A DNA stretch of 64,000 nucleotides from Paenibacillus turicensis (GCF_017873435.1 NZ_JAGGKG010000020.1:1-64000), one strand, 5' to 3'. Counted from the first letter of the stretch, positions 8,215 through 18,178 are shown. The notes: generated by a model not told the origin, from the sequence alone. Numbers and translations are program-made.

Positions 8215-9456
8215 CTACATGATTTCATGCTTAATAATCGGTTTATAGCCATTTTTATAAATGCGATACCACATCGCAGCAAGACCTATACCCCCTAACA
8301 GAGATGAAAAGCTCCCGAATTTGTACATGAGCACCCCGCCTAAATTTTCGAAAATCCATCCACCTAAAAAGGCCGCGATGATCGTAGCCAAGCCACTTAA
8401 TGCAAAGGCATATACAGCTTGCCCTGATGAACGAAGAGGACGTGGCACAAACAGAGCTGTTAACAATGTACCGACATAAAAGTAGCCGCCATAAGTAACA
8501 GTATGTAATAGCTGAATAAAAATAATTTGGACAGGGAGTGTTGCAAATGACATGAGCTGCCAGCGGATCGTAAATAACAAGCTGACGACAACAATAGACC
8601 CCATGAGATAAGTAATTTTGTGCTTTAAAAGCCGCTTGAGTAACACAAAAACAGCAATTTCTAAAATCGTTGATAAAAAGATGGCTGCTCCTATTTGTAC
8701 ATAGGACCCACCTAGATCAAGAATATATAATGGCATGTAAATCACGTTTACAGTATTGGGAATAACAACGAGCATACTTAAGCAAATAAAGCTGACAAAG
8801 TATTTATATCTGAGCACCTGCTTAATGTCCCTTGCCTTAAACCATGGAGTAATGGGTGTAGAATTGCTCTTAGGAAGCGATAACACCATAATTATAGCTA
8901 TAGATAATAGCACAATAAAAATATAAAACAGTTTATCCATTTCGTAATAGTCCAAAATAATGCCAGTGACAATGGCGGTAATTCCCCACCCTAATGAGCC
9001 CCAAAGGCGGTAGCTTGCAAATTTATCATTATTGTTATCGATATAGCTTAGCGTTACATTGTTGGACTGTGACATTAAGGCACTTTGGAAAAAGTAAAGC
9101 AGGGCAATACTCACATATAACATATAATACGTATGTACAGTAAACACAAAATAGCCAGTAACAACAAGTCCAAGTAGCATCAAAAACAAAGATAGCTTTA
9201 CATTGCTGTATTGGTCAGTGAGTTGTCGCCAAAAGGGGTGTGCGATTAAAGAAACAAGGGGACCAAGTGCTAATAAGCTACCGATTTCCAGTATTCCCAT
9301 GCCAATTTCGTGTAAGTAAACCTGAAAAAAGGCAGCAAATAAAACCATGTTTCCATATATAGCAAAGTTCAATATTTCTAGTGTAAATAATGAGCCATAG
9401 GGCTTTTTATTACTTTTGCTTAAGAACAAATAACCCATTCCTTTCATGCAATGCAT
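8215..9456 (-). CDS. MFS transporter (MFS_1-like)
   Basis: This 413-aa protein has about twelve hydrophobic segments and a motif-A-like loop (HPFWRQLTDQYSNVK) after the second. The layout resembles the MFS_1-like group that includes 3-phenylpropionate and nucleoside symporters. Substrate is unknown. ATG at 9456 is chosen because AAGGA lies 8 bases upstream on the minus strand; ATG codons at residues 4 and 7 are alternatives. The stop codon is about 18 bp from repeat element B, and no separate terminator is seen. It appears to be a single-gene unit between convergent glnS and the RND operon. Confidence 0.75.
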   Translation of the reverse strand: MHCMKGMGYLFLSKSNKKPYGSLFTLEILNFAIYGNMVLFAAFFQVYLHEIGMGILEIGSLLALGPLVSLIAHPFWRQLTDQYSNVKLSLFLMLLGLVVTGYFVFTVHTYYMLYVSIALLYFFQSALMSQSNNVTLSYIDNNNDKFASYRLWGSLGWGITAIVTGIILDYYEMDKLFYIFIVLLSIAIIMVLSLPKSNSTPITPWFKARDIKQVLRYKYFVSFICLSMLVVIPNTVNVIYMPLYILDLGGSYVQIGAAIFLSTILEIAVFVLLKRLLKHKITYLMGSIVVVSLLFTIRWQLMSFATLPVQIIFIQLLHTVTYGGYFYVGTLLTALFVPRPLRSSGQAVYAFALSGLATIIAAFLGGWIFENLGGVLMYKFGSFSSLLGGIGLAAMWYRIYKNGYKPIIKHEIM

Positions 9457-9700
9457 ATAATAAATCCTTGTGTCTAATTTTTACATGATTATCTTGTTAT
9501 ATACTACAACCGCTATGTTCAATGTAACACATGCATAAAAAAGGTGACAATCTATTGGTTGAGGAAACTTACCAACTTATGAAATGTTTATGAATCATTT
9601 AAAAAAATGATGTATCCGCTTACATTATACTATATAATTGAACCAGTGATACATAATCCCCTTAATTGTGTATCCGGTGGTATAAGTGGTATATGTGTTT

Positions 9701-9739
9701 AGATGATTTCCTCTGGTATAAGGAAGTCATCTTTTTTTA
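9701..9739 (+). terminator. orphan rho-independent terminator
   Basis: AGATGATTTCCT (9701-9712) pairs with AGGAAGTCATCT (9721-9732) with one wobble pair, followed by TTTTTTT on the + strand. Both neighbouring genes run on the minus strand, so no + strand gene ends here. TATACT and TATATAAT motifs at 9626-9638 could be a -10 for a short transcript, but no good -35 was found. Nothing else was recognised in 9457-9780. Confidence 0.65.
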
Positions 9740-9782
9740 TCTCTTATTAGCAGGACGAAGTGAGGTAAGAGCTAAAAATGTA

Positions 9783-9817
9783 AAGAAAGAAGCCCAGAAT
9801 AAATACTGAGCTTCTTT
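9783..9817 (-). terminator. terminator after the RND gene
   Basis: On the minus strand GAAGCTCAG pairs with CTGGGCTTC (9806-9814 and 9789-9797) with one wobble pair, followed by TTTCTTTA. It lies about 60 bp past the RND stop codon. Confidence 0.6.
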
Positions 9818-9880
9818 ATGCTGTTAATGTTGAGTAAAGCTTATAAGGAGTTTACATCAAATAAAGCAATAAAGGACAAA

Positions 9881-12800
9881 TTATTTCGTGCTGTTGTTCG
9901 CTAAAACTTGTTTGTTCCCTTTGGTTCCTTTACGGTTTTTAAAGCCCATCAGGAATTCATACACGATAGGTACAATCACTAGCGTTAACAGAGTGGAGCT
10001 GATTAGACCACCAATTACAGTGACCCCTAGTCCCTTAGAAATAATCCCTGCACTACGCTCTAGTCCTGTAATTAACGGTAGTAATGCTCCGATTGTTGCT
10101 AAAGCCGTCATTAGAATTGGACGTAGACGTGTAGCCCCTGCTTCAAGCAACGCTTCGCGTGTAGATAAGCCTTCACGCTCTTTATGAATGACGCGGTCAA
10201 CAAGGACAATCGCATTCGTAACTACGATACCAATGAGCATGAGAACGCCCATGAGCGCGGAGACGTTGATCGTTTCGCCTGCAAGCAGTAATGCAATCAT
10301 TGCACCGATAATAATAAACGGTAATGAGAACAAGACTGCAAATGGTGCAAGCCCACCACCAAAGGTGACAACTAGGATGAAGTAAACGATCGCAACCGCA
10401 GCGATCATGGCAATCCCTAATTGACTAAATGTATCTGCGATTTGCTCTGTTACCCCACCAAACGTTACTTTAACGCCTTCAGGAAGCTTCAACGTATCAA
10501 TTTTTTTCGAGATAGCATCAGAAGCAGATTGAACATTATCAGTTAAAATATTTGCATTCACGGTTACAACCATTTTTCCATCTATACGCATAATGGAGTT
10601 TGGTGATGTTCCTTTTTCAATTTTAGCAACATCTTTAATTTTTACTTCCATGCCTAGTGGAGAGGTGATGGTTGCATTTTCCATATCCTTAATGGAAGAA
10701 TAAGCTTCACTGTCAGCATTCACATAAACTTTATATTCCTTGCCATCGACTTCAACATTGGTGAGTACAGGACGTTCACGTTCAGGGCTTAGCTTCATTG
10801 CAATTTGCCCTGCCGTTAAGCCTAAACTACTTAGCTTCTGTTGATCGGCAACGATTGTGTATTGCTCATAAGAAGTTGATAGACTTGTTTTTGCCTTTTC
10901 AAATGTTTTGGTGTCTTCCTTAATCCAAGTCAAAATCTGCTCGGATACCGGTTCAATATCCTTTAAGTTATCGCCAAACACATTAACCGTTAAGCCATTT
11001 CCGGTAAATCCACTAAACATTGCTGCGGAGTTATCCGCCCAAGTCCCTTTTGGAACCTCTGCTTCAAGGCCAGCGATTAACTCTTTCTTCACATTTTCAA
11101 AGTCTTTGACATCGTTGTGATAACCAACAAAAAATAGCGCAGATTTACTATTAGCGGACGCCATTGTTAATTGGTTGCCTCCACCAATTGAATATTGGAC
11201 TTTCTCTACATCTTTTTGCTTCAATACATATTTTTCAGCCTTAAGCATTTTTTCCTGTACGTCCTCTAGCGTATCCCCAGGACCTGGTGTATAAGCAACG
11301 ATGGCATATTTGTCACCTTGCTCAGGAATAAAGCTAACCCCGATAAGTGGGTACAACGCTGCACTACCAATAAGTAAAACAATCGCAGCTCCAAACGTAA
11401 TCAGCTTATGAGAAAGGCTCCAGTTTAATATTTTTTGATATTGCTTTGCAAGACCACGTGGCTTGCCTTCATGATTATGTTGCTTACCCTTTACCCCATT
11501 ACGGAATAAAGTATGTGCAAGTGCAGGCACAAGCGTAATCGCAACAACAAAGGAGGCTAGTAATGAAAATACCATCGTTAATGCAAATGGTTTAAATAAT
11601 GCACCTACCATCCCACTCACGTAAGCTAACGGAAGGAATACGGCGATGGTAACAATGGTTGAAGATAAAATTGGGACAAGCATTTCGCGAGTAGCATCAA
11701 TAATTAGCTCTCCGCCTTTAATCTTCTCATTTTTTAAGGAAAGACGACGATATACGTTTTCAATGACGACAATCGAGTCATCCACTACCCGACCAATCGC
11801 TACGGTCATTGCGCCAAGCGTCATCATATTTAATGAAATGTCCATTTCCTTTAAGGCTAAAACAGCAATTAACAAGGAAAGTGGAATTGAAATAATAGAG
11901 ATAATAGTTGAACGAATATCACGTAAAAAGATTAAAATAATAAATATTGCAAAAATCGCACCAAATAATGCTTTAGATAACATCGTATTTACAGAATCAG
12001 TTACAGGTTGACCTTGATCCATAATGACATTAAATTGTACACTCGGATAATCTTTACCAAGCTGATAAATGGTATCCTTTACTGCGTTAACTACTTCTAC
12101 AGTATTTGCGTCGTTAGATTTTACAACTTGAATACCAATCGCATCTTTTCCGTTTGTGCGAGAAATGGAGTGAACCTTCTTCACCGTTTCAATTTTAGCA
12201 ATTTCACTTAATTTTACAGTTGGAATCCCTGTAGGAATTGCACCTTGAGGTGCTTGATTTGCTTGAGCCCCTTGAGCCGCTCCTTGTGCACCCTGAGCAC
12301 CTTGCGCATTTGGCATTCCTTGTGCGCCTTGTGCACTTTGAGGGTTTTGCATGCCTTGAGCACGAGGGTCTTGGGTAGGCATATAAGGAATTTCAAGATT
12401 TTTTAGATTATCAATTGTGATAATATCGCCATCAACTACGACAGCCTTTTGTGCATCCTCCATCTCAAATAAACCAAGTGGGGCACGTAATACGGAGCCT
12501 TGAACGATCCCTTTAACGGTATCCTCGTCAAGGCCAAGCTGAGTCATTTTTTCTTTGTTAAAAGAAAGAACAACTTCCTTATTATAGTTACCTAATAGCT
12601 GGACAGCAGCTACTCCACTTACATCCTCAAGCTTAGGTACGATTTCATTTTCAGCCGTAAGAGTAAGCTTCTCTAAATCAGAAGAATCCTTATCGGATAA
12701 GCTTAATGTCGCAACTGGCATGGAGTTCATGCTGAAGCGTGAGATTTGTGGTTTATTAGCACCATCAGGTAATACGAATTCATTTAACACTTCACGTACC

Positions 12801-13123
12801 GTTGCGGTAGCGTTATCTAGGTTCGTATCATATTCAAATTCAATAAGTACAGATGATACGTTTTCCATCGAGGTGGAGGTTATTGTTTTTACGCCTTCAA
12901 CGCCGTGGAGTTTTTGTTCCAGTGGCTTGGAAATATCCTTTACCACACCTTCTGGTGCAGCACCAGGATAAACGGTTGTAATGTTCAAATAAGGTACGTT
13001 GATATTCGGTAGTATCTCTTGCTTCATCGTAAGTCCACTGTATAGACCCACAGCAGTTACGATGATCGTAAGCAGCCATATGGCAAACTTATTTTTCAAA
13101 GAGAACTGAATTAAATTTTTCAT
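9881..13123 (-). CDS. swrC: RND-family efflux transporter (SwrC/YerP-like)
   Basis: This 1080-aa proton-driven exporter has the AcrB layout: an N-terminal helix (residues about 12-30), a large extracytoplasmic domain, six helices from about 375, a second extracytoplasmic domain and six more helices. Conserved stretches include GAMTVAIGRVVDDSIVVIENV, where the paired Asp residues carry protons, and a C-terminal LEAGATRLRPILMTALAT. It follows a long TetR gene by about 45 bp, exactly as yerO-yerP (swrC) in B. subtilis, where SwrC gives surfactin self-resistance; the substrate here is inferred only by that analogy. A Gly-Ala-Gln-rich insertion (12230-12372) interrupts the first periplasmic domain. 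ATG 13123 or GTG 13126 are both possible starts. Confidence 0.85.
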   Translation of the reverse strand: MKNLIQFSLKNKFAIWLLTIIVTAVGLYSGLTMKQEILPNINVPYLNITTVYPGAAPEGVVKDISKPLEQKLHGVEGVKTITSTSMENVSSVLIEFEYDTNLDNATATVREVLNEFVLPDGANKPQISRFSMNSMPVATLSLSDKDSSDLEKLTLTAENEIVPKLEDVSGVAAVQLLGNYNKEVVLSFNKEKMTQLGLDEDTVKGIVQGSVLRAPLGLFEMEDAQKAVVVDGDIITIDNLKNLEIPYMPTQDPRAQGMQNPQSAQGAQGMPNAQGAQGAQGAAQGAQANQAPQGAIPTGIPTVKLSEIAKIETVKKVHSISRTNGKDAIGIQVVKSNDANTVEVVNAVKDTIYQLGKDYPSVQFNVIMDQGQPVTDSVNTMLSKALFGAIFAIFIILIFLRDIRSTIISIISIPLSLLIAVLALKEMDISLNMMTLGAMTVAIGRVVDDSIVVIENVYRRLSLKNEKIKGGELIIDATREMLVPILSSTIVTIAVFLPLAYVSGMVGALFKPFALTMVFSLLASFVVAITLVPALAHTLFRNGVKGKQHNHEGKPRGLAKQYQKILNWSLSHKLITFGAAIVLLIGSAALYPLIGVSFIPEQGDKYAIVAYTPGPGDTLEDVQEKMLKAEKYVLKQKDVEKVQYSIGGGNQLTMASANSKSALFFVGYHNDVKDFENVKKELIAGLEAEVPKGTWADNSAAMFSGFTGNGLTVNVFGDNLKDIEPVSEQILTWIKEDTKTFEKAKTSLSTSYEQYTIVADQQKLSSLGLTAGQIAMKLSPERERPVLTNVEVDGKEYKVYVNADSEAYSSIKDMENATITSPLGMEVKIKDVAKIEKGTSPNSIMRIDGKMVVTVNANILTDNVQSASDAISKKIDTLKLPEGVKVTFGGVTEQIADTFSQLGIAMIAAVAIVYFILVVTFGGGLAPFAVLFSLPFIIIGAMIALLLAGETINVSALMGVLMLIGIVVTNAIVLVDRVIHKEREGLSTREALLEAGATRLRPILMTALATIGALLPLITGLERSAGIISKGLGVTVIGGLISSTLLTLVIVPIVYEFLMGFKNRKGTKGNKQVLANNSTK
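12230..12372 (-). repeat. Gly-Ala-Gln-rich repeat tract inside the RND gene
   Basis: This part of the coding sequence encodes an irregular GAQ repeat (SAQGAQGMPNAQGAQGAQ and similar), rich in CTTGTGC/CTTGAGC words on the + strand. It falls in a surface loop position of the first extracytoplasmic domain, between LEIPYMPTQD and GIPTVKLSEI. Confidence 0.75.
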
Positions 13124-13167
13124 CACAGTAGGGTAACTCCTCTCGCTTGCTATAAGCGTGTTGATTT

Positions 13168-14067
13168 TTAAAAGTATGAATCAAGTAATTGTTGTAGCTC
13201 TTGAATATAAGTATGTGTCTCAGGGAATTGACTAATATTAGCAAGCATGCCTGAAATAATTGCTCTTCTAGGCTTAAGCTGCTGCAATTCAAGCTCCAAG
13301 ATAGCGACCGATTCAATCGCTTGTTGGACCTCGTTGTCGATCGTTCCTTGTTTAAGTACATGCTTGATATCCTTTAAAATGAGCAACGGATGTCTTTTGG
13401 AGCTGAGCTTGGAGCTAGAGGAATTAAACCATTCATGTATCATTTGTGATGAAATCAGGGGCTTAATTTGCTTGTCAACTGCTCCATTGGCTGAAATATC
13501 TAATATGTCTGTTGCAAACTCAGCCATTTGCTTAGTACCAATTTTCACCTCTGCATCGAGAAAAAGGTTGATATAGGTAAAGAGCAGTCCGTATATAATG
13601 GTGAGTAAATCTAAAGTGTAAGGCGAAACCTTCTCCCCATACATTTTAATAAGGTGATCGATAAAGTAGCCAGTAAGCTGCTTTAATTGCTCTTGATGCA
13701 TCAGTATCTCCCCAGATGGACTTTTGCCATTTGCCATAATCTCGCGAGAGTAGTTCACGATCAAGTCCTTTAACTCTAGAACAAGCTCCAAAATGACTTC
13801 GATGTAACGCGTGAACCTTTGTCTTGGATTAAGCCCTTGTTCTTGTTCCACAAGTCTAAGCTGGTTTTTTAGCATGTCAAAGCAATACATATGAATACTT
13901 TTCTCTAGTTCTTCCTTCGATTTAAAATGCAGATACAGGCTTCCTTTAGATACACCACAAGCTTTAGCGATTTCCTGCATCGACGTTAACGCAACGCCTT
14001 TACTCGAAAAAAGCTGCATGGCTGTTCGTAATATCAGACTTTTTTTATCTCCTGACTTACTGATCAA
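13168..14067 (-). CDS. TetR-family transcriptional regulator (YerO-like)
   Basis: At 299 aa this is longer than a usual TetR protein (about 200). The N-terminal helix-turn-helix is clear: LILRTAMQLFSSKGV, then TSMQEIAKACGVSKGSLYLHFKSKEEL (residues about 28-54). The long helical C-terminal domain would bind an unknown ligand. B. subtilis YerO is of similar size and sits beside the same kind of RND gene. The start is TTG 14067 with AGGGTGATG upstream. It is the first gene of a two-gene operon with the RND transporter and probably represses itself and its partner through the palindrome at 14108. Confidence 0.85.
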   Translation of the reverse strand: MISKSGDKKSLILRTAMQLFSSKGVALTSMQEIAKACGVSKGSLYLHFKSKEELEKSIHMYCFDMLKNQLRLVEQEQGLNPRQRFTRYIEVILELVLELKDLIVNYSREIMANGKSPSGEILMHQEQLKQLTGYFIDHLIKMYGEKVSPYTLDLLTIIYGLLFTYINLFLDAEVKIGTKQMAEFATDILDISANGAVDKQIKPLISSQMIHEWFNSSSSKLSSKRHPLLILKDIKHVLKQGTIDNEVQQAIESVAILELELQQLKPRRAIISGMLANISQFPETHTYIQELQQLLDSYF

Positions 14068-14107
14068 GGTACAATCATCACCCTTTCTGACTATCCGGTT
14101 CTACACA

Positions 14108-14155
14108 TGACTCATTAGTCAAAAAAATTATATTACAAAATTTTATGAATATCAA
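14108..14155 (-). promoter_or_regulatory. TetR/RND operon promoter with candidate operator
   Basis: On the minus strand TTGATA (14150-14155) and TATAAT (14127-14132) are spaced by 17 bp. The perfect palindrome TGACTAATGAGTCA (14108-14121) starts six bases past the -10, covering the likely transcription start. Its position and symmetry fit autorepression by the TetR protein. Confidence 0.65.
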
Positions 14156-14257
14156 TGGCGGATAAGCTCTAGGAAGAAGGACAATGTTACTGTACAATAA
14201 ATCTATTACAATTTAATTGAGATTTATGAAATGAATTGAGATTAATGAAACGAACAG

Positions 14258-14273
14258 ATACGATCGTTCGTAT
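14258..14273. promoter_or_regulatory. palindrome upstream of cls
   Basis: ATACGA (14258-14263) and TCGTAT (14268-14273) form a perfect inverted repeat 36 bp before the cls start. It may be an operator; the binding protein is unknown. Confidence 0.3.
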
Positions 14274-14308
14274 TGGCATATATGACATAAAGACAGAGGG
14301 GGCTTCTA

Positions 14309-15817
14309 ATGAGGCGAGGATTGCAAATTATTTTAATTGTGGCTACATTATTTGCCTTTTATTATTTTGGTTTTGGCGTTTTTGGTAGCTTTGGCGGGAC
14401 CTTACTAAGTATTTTTCAGACCTTAACGGTGATCACGATCGGACTTGCCATTTTTATGGAAAACCGCAACCCCTCCAGTACTGTCACTTGGATGCTCTTA
14501 TTAGCCTTGTTGCCCGTCGTTGGACTTATTTTATATTTCTTTTTAGGACAAAATTATTTTAAACGCCGGAAATTTGATAAAAAGGCACAAGAGGATCGTA
14601 AGAGCTATGAGGCTCTTGATCGTCCGGGAAATCTCGCCCCACGTGACTTGTCGCAATTTACGCCTGAACAGCAACGACTGCTGCAGTTATCTCAGCGAAT
14701 TGCTAGAACACCATTTTCAATGGCAACAACTACGCAAGTGCTGACTAATGGGGAAGAAACGTTCACTTCTCTTTTACAAGAGCTAAAAAAGGCAAAACAT
14801 CATATTCATATGGAATATTATATTTACCGGGCAGACATGATTGGACGTGAAATTCAAAAGACATTGATCGAACGTGCACGTGCTGGGGTTGAAGTTAGAT
14901 TTATGTATGATGCGGTAGGGAGTATTGGCTTGCCAGAATCCTTTGTGAAGGAGCTTAGAGATGCTGGTGTATCTGTAGGTATTTTTGGCGAGGTTCGTTT
15001 CCTTGCATTATCTAGTCGCGTGAACTATCGCAACCACCGCAAAATTGTTGTGATTGATGGCGATACGGGATTCATTGGTGGACTTAATGTAGGAGATGAG
15101 TACTTAAGTCGGAATAAAACGTATGGCTTCTGGCGTGATACCCATATGTTAGTGAAGGGCGAAGCGGTTCGTTCGCTTCAAATTATTTTTCTACAGGATT
15201 GGCAATATGTCACCGGTGAAAAAATTATGGATCTGAAATATTTTGCACCTGTTCCACGATTGGGCGAGATGGGTGCTGTACAAATCGTACCAAGTGGACC
15301 TGATAATGAGAGCAGTACACTTAAAAATATATTTTTCTCCATGATTACAACGGCAAAAAAATCAGTTTGGTTAGCAACGCCTTATTTTATTCCTGATGAT
15401 GATATTTTAAGCGCTTTGCGAATGGCGGCGTTATCGGGTCTGGATGTCAGCATCTTGTTCCCTGCAAAACCTGATAAATGGTTGCCGTTTCTTGCTTCAC
15501 ATTCATATTTTCCAAGTTTACTTGAAGCAGGAGTTAAAATTTTCGAATATGAGAAAGGTTTTTTACATTCTAAAATATTGATTGCGGATGGTGAGGTTGC
15601 AACAGTTGGGACTGCAAATATGGATATGCGTAGCTTTCATTTGAACTTCGAGGTTAATGCGTTACTCGTTGGAACGGATACGGTGGATAAGGTGGTTAAG
15701 GATTTCCAACGTGATTTATTATCAGCCAAGCTACTGCGACCTGAGGATATTAAACGGAAACGGATTATGGTTCGCTTCATGGAATCCGCAGCACGTTTGA
15801 TGTCTCCACTGTTATAG
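14309..15817 (+). CDS. cls: cardiolipin synthase
   Basis: This 502-aa membrane enzyme joins two phosphatidylglycerols into cardiolipin plus glycerol. Two N-terminal membrane segments (about residues 5-50 and 58-78) are followed by two phospholipase-D domains, each with an HKD motif: H243-x-K in NHRKIVVIDGDTGFIGG and H420-x-K in HSKILIADGEVATVGTANMD. The N-terminal sequence MENRNPSSTVTWML is typical of ClsA-type enzymes. The start has an AGAGGGGG site. The type 2 IPP isomerase gene follows after 19 bp, so the two are likely co-transcribed. Confidence 0.92.
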   Translation: MRRGLQIILIVATLFAFYYFGFGVFGSFGGTLLSIFQTLTVITIGLAIFMENRNPSSTVTWMLLLALLPVVGLILYFFLGQNYFKRRKFDKKAQEDRKSYEALDRPGNLAPRDLSQFTPEQQRLLQLSQRIARTPFSMATTTQVLTNGEETFTSLLQELKKAKHHIHMEYYIYRADMIGREIQKTLIERARAGVEVRFMYDAVGSIGLPESFVKELRDAGVSVGIFGEVRFLALSSRVNYRNHRKIVVIDGDTGFIGGLNVGDEYLSRNKTYGFWRDTHMLVKGEAVRSLQIIFLQDWQYVTGEKIMDLKYFAPVPRLGEMGAVQIVPSGPDNESSTLKNIFFSMITTAKKSVWLATPYFIPDDDILSALRMAALSGLDVSILFPAKPDKWLPFLASHSYFPSLLEAGVKIFEYEKGFLHSKILIADGEVATVGTANMDMRSFHLNFEVNALLVGTDTVDKVVKDFQRDLLSAKLLRPEDIKRKRIMVRFMESAARLMSPLL

Positions 15818-15836
15818 TGCAAGGAGGAAATCATAA

Positions 15837-16865
15837 ATGAATGAGACGGAAAAGAGAAAAACGGAGCATATACGTATTTGCTTAAATGAGCAGGTCGCTG
15901 CGCAAGGTATTCAAAATGGATTGGAACGTTATCGCTTCAGACATAATGCCCTACCTGAAATCAATTTTGATGATATTGAACTTGGGACAAGCTTTTTAGG
16001 GGCACGTATACGTACTCCATTGTTAATGAGCTCCATGACAGGTGGTAGTGAGCTTGCAGGAGTTATTAATGAACGATTAGCGAAGGCAGCACAGCGGCGT
16101 GGCTGGAGTCTTGGCGTAGGTTCTGTACGTGCAGCTGTCGAAAACCGTGATCTTGCCTCCACCTTTCAGGTTCGGCGATTTGCACCGGATATTCCTGTAA
16201 TTGCGAACATTGGGGCAGTTCAGTTTAATTATGGGTTTGGCATTGATGATTGTATGAGTGCCGTAAACATCACCGAAGCCGACATGCTTGTATTACACCT
16301 CAATAGTATGCAGGAGGTATTTCAGCCGGAGGGGAACACTTCTTTTAAAGGGCTGTTACAACAAATCGAAGCATTATGTTCCGCTCTTCCCATCCCGATT
16401 GGGGTAAAGGAAGTAGGCTGGGGAATTGATACAGATACTGCAAAACGATTGTATAATGCAGGTGTTTCATTTATAGATGTAGCTGGAGCAGGAGGAACGT
16501 CTTGGAGTCAAGTCGAGAAGTTTCGAGGCGATGATGTTGTCCGTCAAGCGGCTGCGGAGGCTTTTGCAGATTGGGGGATTCCAACGGCAAATTGTATACG
16601 TGAAGTACGGGCTGCTGTGCCAGAGGTTGCGTTGATTGGAAGTGGAGGTATAAGTACTGGGGTGGATGCTGCTAAAGCTATCGCATTGGGTGCAGACCTC
16701 GTCGGGATAGGCAGATCGCTACTTGCTGCTGCGGTGGAGTCAGAAGAAGCGCTAGATGCAGTGCTAGAGCGCATTGAACTAGAGCTGCGGATTGCGATGT
16801 TTGGGATTGGCGTAGAGCAAATCGAAGACTTACGCCATACACCAAGATTAGTACGCTTAGAATAA
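15837..16865 (+). CDS. fni: type 2 isopentenyl-diphosphate delta-isomerase
   Basis: This 342-aa FMN- and NADPH-dependent enzyme interconverts IPP and DMAPP, balancing the precursors for undecaprenyl phosphate and menaquinone. The FMN-binding TIM barrel is recognised by MSSMTGGSE, VIANIGAVQF, GVKEVGWGI, DVAGAGGTSW and the phosphate loop GSGGISTGVDAAKAIALGADLVGIGR. Length and order match B. subtilis Fni (349 aa). ATG 15837 sits 7 bases behind AAGGAGGAA. It follows cls closely; both serve membrane lipid supply. No terminator is obvious before ychF. Confidence 0.92.
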   Translation: MNETEKRKTEHIRICLNEQVAAQGIQNGLERYRFRHNALPEINFDDIELGTSFLGARIRTPLLMSSMTGGSELAGVINERLAKAAQRRGWSLGVGSVRAAVENRDLASTFQVRRFAPDIPVIANIGAVQFNYGFGIDDCMSAVNITEADMLVLHLNSMQEVFQPEGNTSFKGLLQQIEALCSALPIPIGVKEVGWGIDTDTAKRLYNAGVSFIDVAGAGGTSWSQVEKFRGDDVVRQAAAEAFADWGIPTANCIREVRAAVPEVALIGSGGISTGVDAAKAIALGADLVGIGRSLLAAAVESEEALDAVLERIELELRIAMFGIGVEQIEDLRHTPRLVRLE

Positions 16866-17025
16866 TGTTTGTTTAACTTGGAATAAAATCTTCCTTGAAA
16901 TATATGAGCTAGATATGTACTATGATTGAAGAGGATAAGCAAAAACGTACAAGTTAGCGTGAAATCATCCGATATAATGTAAAATAGTTTAGATAAATCA
17001 GATTAATGAGGAGTTGTCAGTTGTT

Positions 17026-18126
17026 ATGGCTTTAAAAGCAGGAATTGTAGGTTTGCCTAACGTTGGGAAATCTACACTGTTTAACGCAATCACACAAGCA
17101 GGTGCAGAATCTGCAAACTATCCGTTTTGTACGATCGACCCTAACGTTGGTGTGGTAGAGGTTCCAGACGAACGTTTAAATAAATTAACGGAGCTTGTTG
17201 TGCCTAATCGTACTGTGCCTACTGCATTTGAATTTGTAGATATCGCAGGTTTAGTGCGTGGTGCAAGTAAAGGGGAAGGTCTTGGTAACAAGTTTCTTGC
17301 TCATATTCGTGAAGTGGATGCGATTGTCCATGTGGTTAGATGCTTTGAAGATGAGAACATCACGCATGTTGATGGTAAAATAAATCCGATTAGTGACATC
17401 CAAACGATCAATCTTGAGTTAATTTTAGCTGACTTGGATAGTGTAGAGAAAAAAATTGATCGTACCCGTAAAAACATGAAGGGTGGCAACAAGCAATTTG
17501 TTCAAGAGGTTGAAGTGCTTGAGCGTGTGAAGGAAGCCCTTTATAATGATCAGCCTGCACGTAGTGTAGAATTAACGGACGACGAATTGCTTATTATTCG
17601 TGATTTGCACTTGTTGACCTTAAAGCCTGTATTGTATGCGGCAAATGTAAGTGAAGGTGAAGTTGCAAACACAGAAGGTAACCCTTATGTACAGCAAGTG
17701 AAGGAATTTGCGGCTGCTGAGGGGGCAGAGGTTGTGCCGATTAGTGCGAAGGTGGAAGCGGAAATTGCTGAGCTAGAAGGCGAAGATAAAGAGATGTTCC
17801 TAGAGGAGCTTGGCTTGTCTGCATCAGGTCTTGATCGTTTGATTCAAGCTGCATATCGTCTGTTAGGTCTTTACACGTACTTTACAGCTGGTGTGCAAGA
17901 GGTTCGTGCTTGGACGATTCGTAAAGGAACAAAAGCACCTGGCGCAGCAGGTGTCATTCACTCTGACTTTGAGCGTGGCTTTATTCGTGCGGAAGTGGTG
18001 TCCTATGATGATCTTCTTGCGGCAGGCAGCATGAATGGTGCGAAGGAACGTGGACAATTACGCTTAGAAGGTAAGGAATATATTGTGCAAGATGGCGATG
18101 TTATGCACTTCCGTTTTAACGTATAA
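17026..18126 (+). CDS. ychF: redox-regulated ATPase / OBG-family protein YchF
   Basis: This 366-aa protein is a P-loop ATPase of the Obg superfamily associated with ribosomes and translation control. It shows G1 GLPNVGKST (residues about 8-16), the G3 [16 protein letters not shown], a coiled-coil insertion and a C-terminal TGS-type domain ([24 protein letters not shown]). The altered G4 position (NVSE instead of NKxD) is the family hallmark that explains ATP preference. The start at 17026 fits the family N-terminus ([12 protein letters not shown]); a GAGGAG site lies about 12 bases upstream. Confidence 0.93.
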   Translation: MALKAGIVGLPNVGKSTLFNAITQAGAESANYPFCTIDPNVGVVEVPDERLNKLTELVVPNRTVPTAFEFVDIAGLVRGASKGEGLGNKFLAHIREVDAIVHVVRCFEDENITHVDGKINPISDIQTINLELILADLDSVEKKIDRTRKNMKGGNKQFVQEVEVLERVKEALYNDQPARSVELTDDELLIIRDLHLLTLKPVLYAANVSEGEVANTEGNPYVQQVKEFAAAEGAEVVPISAKVEAEIAELEGEDKEMFLEELGLSASGLDRLIQAAYRLLGLYTYFTAGVQEVRAWTIRKGTKAPGAAGVIHSDFERGFIRAEVVSYDDLLAAGSMNGAKERGQLRLEGKEYIVQDGDVMHFRFNV

Positions 18127-18149
18127 TTATGATATAATTAAAAGTCGTC

Positions 18150-18178
18150 TACCCTCCCAGTTGATGTTGGTGAGGGTA
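18150..18178 (+). other. hairpin between ychF and prfA
   Basis: TACCCTC (18150-18156) pairs with GAGGGTA (18172-18178). There is no T tract, so it is not a standard terminator; it may stabilise or attenuate a shared transcript. Confidence 0.35.

Noticed and set aside
18150..18178. Terminator between ychF and prfA
   Set aside because: The stem is good but no T tract follows; kept only as a hairpin.
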